Assembly: GCA_003452655.1 (NCBI GenBank)
Contig: DMNR01000041.1
Coordinates: 1-10,743, forward strand
Direction: 5' to 3'
DNA from: Actinomycetota bacterium
Lineage (GTDB): Bacteria; Actinomycetota; Actinomycetes; S36-B12; UBA10799
DNA: 10,743 bases
This document shows positions 6,959 through 10,743 of the stretch, one piece after another. The first letter of the stretch is position 1. Each line of letters begins with the position of its first letter. The notes under the pieces are model-generated. The model made no database searches, was not told where the DNA came from, and saw only the letters and a program-made list of their open reading frames with translations. The translations under genes and the position numbers were made by a program.

Positions 6959-7402
6959 CTAATTCGTCATCGGTCGTCTTGATGCGCGTGCCCTGGCCAG
7001 AGAGCCCGTTTTTGGTTTGTTGGCAATCTCCGCTTCAAGATTCTCAACAGCCAACTGCAGGTGGTGCCGCGACATGGTGAGGGCTTGCTCGGCTTGAATT
7101 CGCTTCTTTCGCTCTGCTTTGACTTTGGCTTCCAAGACTGCGACCTTGTCGCTTAGCTTCTGGGAGTCTGACTGCTGCTCCGGTGGCGGTGTCCAGTCAT
7201 TGCGAAGCCAGGCGATAAATTCCACTGCCGCTGGGTTGCCCTGGTGGAGAGCCTGACGGCTAACACCGACTTGGCGGGCGACCTCGGAAAGTGAAACTTT
7301 GCCGCCGCTACTGGCGATGCTCATTGCAATAACGCAGGCGCGCAATCCGGTTGCGTTGAGTTGCAGGATTGCATTGTCATCCAGTGGTGAATCACTCATC
7401 AT
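6959..7402 (-). CDS. TnpC-like (DUF6262-like) HTH and coiled-coil protein of a Tn554-type trio
   Basis: This is a 147-aa protein. The start at 7402 is set by GGAG 7 nt upstream (CATCCC follows); it overlaps the end of the large recombinase gene by 11 nt, so the two are translationally linked. Residues 33-55 contain a helix-turn-helix (VSLSEVARQVGVSRQALHQ). Residues about 80-128 are charged heptad-like helix (KLSDKVAVLEAKVKAERKK onward), a likely dimerising coiled coil. The tail is basic (ARARASRRP). This layout matches the small third protein of Tn554-type transposons, where TnpC is about 125 aa and assists TnpA and TnpB in transposition without being the catalyst. Family naming rests on context and layout. 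The frame continues in the same phase for 45 codons beyond the TAG stop, so C-terminal shortening is possible. Confidence 0.72.
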   Translation of the reverse strand: MMSDSPLDDNAILQLNATGLRACVIAMSIASSGGKVSLSEVARQVGVSRQALHQGNPAAVEFIAWLRNDWTPPPEQQSDSQKLSDKVAVLEAKVKAERKKRIQAEQALTMSRHHLQLAVENLEAEIANKPKTGSLARARASRRPMTN

Positions 7403-9467
7403 GGGATGTCTCCAACAGGGGACCAAGATCCTGCTCGATGGTGACAGCGGCGGCTTTCGCCTTTGCGCGAAGCAGCGATGGCGACGTCTTGTCTCTGGCC
7501 ATTCCGACGAGGCGGTCATGCTTCGCTAGGTGGGGAGCAAGCGTGATCGACAGGGTAGATGAGTTCATGCATTCGTTTGGGCGGCACCGCATCGCGTTGG
7601 GGCCACCCCACCCTTCGCATAGGGCGTAGTCGGCGTTGTAGTCACACCAGCCGAACGCGGTTATGTACACGTTTTCAAGGCCGTCGGATAGCAGCATGCG
7701 CAATCGTCGGTGGTCTTCTACAACCTGTGGCTCTCTGGCGAGAGCTTGTTTCACTGACGCGAATAGATCGCGTTTGCGGAACCCGTCCGGGCCTGCCGGG
7801 AAATCAGGTTCGTGGCCATGCTCGACGCGCTGGTTCCACAAGTCATATTCGTTCACCGCTGTGTCCAGAACCATTTCACGGTTGAGCCCTCGAATGTCGT
7901 CATACACCTGCCGCTGAGAGAGCGAGATTGTGTCGGGGCTGATACGGAAATAGCCCCCAGCTGTCTCAGGCTTCTGCCATTTGAATTGCTCCATTGCTGC
8001 TTGCGGACCACCGGCACGGCCTGAAACGATCCTGGCGAAAGTGCGTCGCAGTTCCCTGGCAGTAGGTGTCTTGCCGACTAGTCCATGCACGCGGCTGCCG
8101 TTCTCTTTCACCTTGTAATCCCGAGGGCCTGGACGGAGCATTGTGTGCTCGTCATCAGCGAGTCGCTGGAGACAAAGCCCCAACGAAGTGACGGCTTGAC
8201 CGAACTCAATAACCGGCGAAGCAGTAACCCGTGGACGAAATGACTTGATGAGCCGAATGTCGAACAGTGGCGCTTGGCCAGTCGGCGCGAAGGTGGTGTC
8301 GGCTTGGATGTTCAGGGCTGTTAGGCATTGCGAGACCACGTTGATGGCTTGCGCCACAATCGGGGGGATTAGCCACTGTTCTCGTTTTGGTCGTGTCATG
8401 CCCTTCACCAGATAGCTTGTGAGCATCCAGCGCTGAACACCGTTCGTGTCGATACGAGCTAGTGGATGAATTCGCGGGATGCATTCGTACTCAGTCGGCC
8501 GCATGCCCGTGAAGGTGACTGTGACGAATGCGCACGCCGACACCAACCCGTTTATCCACGACAAGGCAGCGGCCGGAGTGAGCGTTGCGGATCGTTCGGG
8601 GCCTTTGGCCGCGCTGACGATTTGTTGCACACGCGAGGTACTGATACCCAACTGTTCCCCGATCCGGGGGTTGTTCAATCCGGAGAGGTGCATCTGCATG
8701 ATGGCCTCAGTGCGTGCAGGGTCGGGGTCTCGGTGCGGAGCGTCCAACATCCAGTCCGGCGTTTCAGGGTCGATCTTTCCTGTAGTCAGCACTGCGCTGG
8801 CTGCTCGCACAACGGAGTCACCGTTCTCAACGAGGAACATTGCCCCGAGCAGCCAGGGGCTAAGGTCGGCTGCGGTCAACGGAAGTGTCTTATTCGCCAT
8901 CTCCCCGTATGTGCGTGAGCTTCGGCCGTGGGCGGCGGCCAATGCCGTCTTGCCTTCCCACGGCGCGATGGTGAAACGGTCAAGACCCGGAGTCATCGCA
9001 ACGCCATAGCGACCGAACATCATGATTGCGTTGGTGCCGTTCGCATCGATTCGCATATCGTCATCGCTTGCCAGCGCATCGAGATCAGCCTGGGTCACCT
9101 CCGCAAGGGTGCCAGCGCGCGCGACCAACCAGATGAGACCGGCCTCCGCGAAATGAAGGTGCATCAAGATGGTTGCAATCTTGAATGGTTTGACTCCAGT
9201 CAAGGCTGACGATACCTGCGTATGAAGATGCGGCGCACGCTCCAAGATCGCCAACTCTTTTAGTTGATCAACAAGATAGGTCGGGACGGAATCCCAAATG
9301 ATCGACGGGTTAAGTGTTGCAGTGGCAGCGTCAGGATGACCGTCCAGTCTCCATACGTCATCGTCGAACCCTCCCTGCATGGCTTCAAAGCCGAAGAGTT
9401 CCGCGAGGCTCTTACCTTTGAACTGGCTCGCCACCCGCTTTGTCGGGTGCAGCCGCGTGACATTCAT
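7392..9467 (-). CDS. Large tyrosine recombinase, TnpB-like (Tn554 family)
   Basis: This is a 691-aa protein from ATG 9467, which overlaps the upstream stop as ATGA; the GTG at 9476 lies too close to the AAGAGG behind it. Residues about 1-250 are an unrecognised N-terminal region. A sigma-region-4-like HTH follows at 256-286 (AIMQMHLSGLNN, GEQLGISTSRVQQI). The catalytic domain has R323 (TFTGMRPTEY), a Lys in VKGMTRPKREQW (355-366), R474 (ELRRTF), W497 in the His/Trp position and nucleophile Y506 (GGYF). R474-to-W497 is 23 residues and W497-to-Y506 is 9, as in XerD-type enzymes. The His of HxxR is replaced by Arg471. The C-terminus has C608, C617, C628 and C633, a probable zinc cluster, then a helical basic tail. 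Length is close to Tn554 TnpB (630 aa). It should cut and join element ends together with its partners. Confidence 0.85.
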   Translation of the reverse strand: MNVTRLHPTKRVASQFKGKSLAELFGFEAMQGGFDDDVWRLDGHPDAATATLNPSIIWDSVPTYLVDQLKELAILERAPHLHTQVSSALTGVKPFKIATILMHLHFAEAGLIWLVARAGTLAEVTQADLDALASDDDMRIDANGTNAIMMFGRYGVAMTPGLDRFTIAPWEGKTALAAAHGRSSRTYGEMANKTLPLTAADLSPWLLGAMFLVENGDSVVRAASAVLTTGKIDPETPDWMLDAPHRDPDPARTEAIMQMHLSGLNNPRIGEQLGISTSRVQQIVSAAKGPERSATLTPAAALSWINGLVSACAFVTVTFTGMRPTEYECIPRIHPLARIDTNGVQRWMLTSYLVKGMTRPKREQWLIPPIVAQAINVVSQCLTALNIQADTTFAPTGQAPLFDIRLIKSFRPRVTASPVIEFGQAVTSLGLCLQRLADDEHTMLRPGPRDYKVKENGSRVHGLVGKTPTARELRRTFARIVSGRAGGPQAAMEQFKWQKPETAGGYFRISPDTISLSQRQVYDDIRGLNREMVLDTAVNEYDLWNQRVEHGHEPDFPAGPDGFRKRDLFASVKQALAREPQVVEDHRRLRMLLSDGLENVYITAFGWCDYNADYALCEGWGGPNAMRCRPNECMNSSTLSITLAPHLAKHDRLVGMARDKTSPSLLRAKAKAAAVTIEQDLGPLLETSHDE

Positions 9468-10743
9468 CCCGTCCACACCTCTTTCATGTCCTCGATTCGC
9501 TGACGAGCGCTATCCAGATTTCTGTGAGCCTGAGCTTTGGATGCATCCGAGAACCGGGCAAGAATGTGTTGCAGGGCTTCATCGACGCCCGCCCATGTGT
9601 CAATGAATTCTTCTGCTGGCAGCCGTTTTCGGTCGGCGTGTACGGAATCCGATAGCGCCAACAACACCGGCAGGTGGGTCCGGGTGTGGATTGCGTTTCG
9701 GCAGAAGAGACACGCGAACGGTGTTTGCTGGCACATCGTTCCCGGCCGCTGATTCGGGGCATCCGTGGGGTCTTTGCAGAAGCTTGTCCCCGAGTCATCA
9801 AGATCGTCGTTGAGTAGTCGACTGATGACCACGGCTCCCACGCCGACATCAAGTAGTTGCGCTTCAAGCTCTTCGGGAGAGTCGTTGTCGGCAACAACAG
9901 TATGGGCAACGATCATGTCGTGCAGTTCTTTGTGGGCGTCCGCGATGAGGGCGTAGCATTCCTCTTCGGTGAGCGCAGCCGAGCGATACCAGGCCCACGC
10001 GATCTTTGCACTGTGCGTCGGGTCAAGTGCACCGGAAACGACCGGACCTAGCGCCCGTTCCAACCGGCGATACCACGACTTCCGCATCCGCTGAGGGCTA
10101 AGCCCGAATTCTGATCCGTTTACATTGAACCGTGACCGACCCTTCCGCTCGGATCTGAAGCTCGCGGTATCGGGAGGGAATGTGATGACGGGTTTGCGAA
10201 GAACCTGATCGTCAGTGCCAGCGGTGGAGAGCTTACCCGGCACGAACTGCCATAGCTGTGTGGAATTGGTCCAGTTGCGTGCGGGCTCGGACAGTTCGAT
10301 CCAGCGCTCCAGAACACGGCCACCGCTCCAATTAGACGCACGATTTCCTTTGCGGCTTACCGCTTTGTCGGCTCGATCCTTCACACCGGTGATCTTTACG
10401 ACCGATTCGCCTATTCGCTCAACGTCGCTGACATGCAATGAGCGGAGTACCTGATCTTCGGCACCGTTTTCATTGATGACCAGCATCATCACTGCTTGTG
10501 CGTCCTCGCGGCTTGGAAAGAGTGCTGCCCAAGCTTTGTCGTAATAGTCCCACTGCTGTCCTTCTCTCTTGTTGCCGGACGCACGCCACTGACCGTAACG
10601 CTTCGGTTCCACCGTTGATGCTGGGTTGATCAGTAGGTGAGCGATCCACCACGTTTCACTTCGTGACTGAGTACGTTGCTTGCTGGTGTCAATCGCACCA
10701 CCTCCGTAACCACCAGATCGGCAGGGGGGGGGGGCGGGCGTTT
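9464..10743 (-). CDS. Tyrosine-recombinase-like protein, TnpA-position, 5' end beyond window
   Basis: The frame is open from the stop at 9464 to the right edge. A GTG at 10612 (382 aa) has no binding site, and the sequence upstream of it (RSETWWIAHLLINPAST) reads as coding, so the gene probably starts further right. Numbering from that GTG, R177 (SPQRMRKSW), H200 and Y209 (THSAKIAWAWY) show recombinase spacing of 23 and 9 residues. The first catalytic Arg appears replaced by E52 in NGAEDQVLRSLHVSDV, and the His of HxxR by Q174, so catalysis may be impaired or depend on its partner. C279, C294, C301 and C304 (FACLFCRNA) with H309/H313 form a possible zinc site before HLPVLLALSDS. It is the first gene of a trio, overlapping the next by ATGA. 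By order it corresponds to Tn554 tnpA. Confidence 0.75.
   Translation of the reverse strand, partial: TPAPPPCRSGGYGGGAIDTSKQRTQSRSETWWIAHLLINPASTVEPKRYGQWRASGNKREGQQWDYYDKAWAALFPSREDAQAVMMLVINENGAEDQVLRSLHVSDVERIGESVVKITGVKDRADKAVSRKGNRASNWSGGRVLERWIELSEPARNWTNSTQLWQFVPGKLSTAGTDDQVLRKPVITFPPDTASFRSERKGRSRFNVNGSEFGLSPQRMRKSWYRRLERALGPVVSGALDPTHSAKIAWAWYRSAALTEEECYALIADAHKELHDMIVAHTVVADNDSPEELEAQLLDVGVGAVVISRLLNDDLDDSGTSFCKDPTDAPNQRPGTMCQQTPFACLFCRNAIHTRTHLPVLLALSDSVHADRKRLPAEEFIDTWAGVDEALQHILARFSDASKAQAHRNLDSARQRIEDMKEVWTG
10724..10734. repeat. Eleven-G homopolymer near the right edge
   Basis: Eleven consecutive G (C on the coding strand of the recombinase gene) lie 9 nt from the window end. 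Such a tract is prone to slippage and sequencing error, so the reading frame to its right is unreliable. Confidence 0.8.

Larger units (their letters stand above)
6959..10743 (-). mobile_element. Tn554-type recombinase trio (partial element)
   Basis: Three leftward genes overlap by 4 and 11 nt, in the order recombinase-like, large recombinase, small HTH/coiled-coil. This is the tnpA-tnpB-tnpC order of Tn554-family transposons, which are site-specific and usually lack terminal inverted repeats and target duplications. RIT elements also have three recombinase genes, but all three are full-size, which does not fit the 147-aa third gene. The element's ends were not found; cargo in Tn554 lies beyond tnpC, here to the left. 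Confidence 0.65.

Noticed and set aside
8206..8918. Frames on both strands inside the large recombinase
   Set aside because: Low-complexity shadows lacking binding sites and covered by the recombinase coding sequence with catalytic motifs.
6959..10743. RIT (recombinase in trio) element
   Set aside because: RIT elements have three full-size tyrosine recombinases; here the third gene is a 147-aa HTH/coiled-coil protein, which fits Tn554 TnpC better.

Overview
This 10.7 kb window looks like DNA from a high-GC Gram-positive bacterium of the Actinomycetota. The host is inferred from GC-rich codon use, GTG starts, the PIN-PhoH (PhoH2) architecture and sequence style, a secreted matrixin-like protease of a kind common in actinobacteria, and a Tn554-type recombinase trio. 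The window is gene-dense and mixes intact genes, one truncated paralogue, and two genes cut by the window edges. No rRNA, tRNA or CRISPR array was seen.

Left part (1-4165). A partial alpha/beta-hydrolase-fold gene runs leftward off the window. It is divergent from a two-gene PhoH operon across a ~257-bp intergenic region that holds several inverted repeats. The first PhoH gene (1337-2296) keeps its PIN ribonuclease half, but its homology stops inside the Walker A loop. It ends in an unrelated 71-residue tail whose DNA carries TGTCAACC-like repeats. An ATGA overlap couples it to a complete 440-aa PIN-PhoH protein (2293-3615). A small proline-rich protein built on xPPPP(I/V)(R/K)P repeats follows.

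Middle part (4178-6705). Two leftward genes are present. One is an exported zinc metalloprotease with HELGHSVGLDH and a Met-turn. Upstream of it is a 224-aa protein of unknown function whose C-terminal half resembles an Ig-like beta-sandwich. Divergent from these is a gene of the DUF6226 type with a CxxxCxCxxC signature. A ~250-bp gap with an inverted repeat separates this block from the right part.

Right part (6959-10743). A leftward, tightly overlapping trio is organised like tnpA-tnpB-tnpC of Tn554-family elements. It has a tyrosine-recombinase-like protein that runs off the right edge, a 691-aa tyrosine recombinase, and a 147-aa HTH/coiled-coil protein. Both recombinases keep the Arg...His/Trp...Tyr geometry (23 and 9 residues). 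The first appears to have lost the first catalytic arginine. The genes to the left lie where Tn554-type cargo would lie, but no element end could be identified, so cargo status is only a hypothesis. The window ends just after an 11-G homopolymer, so the first recombinase's N-terminus is uncertain.
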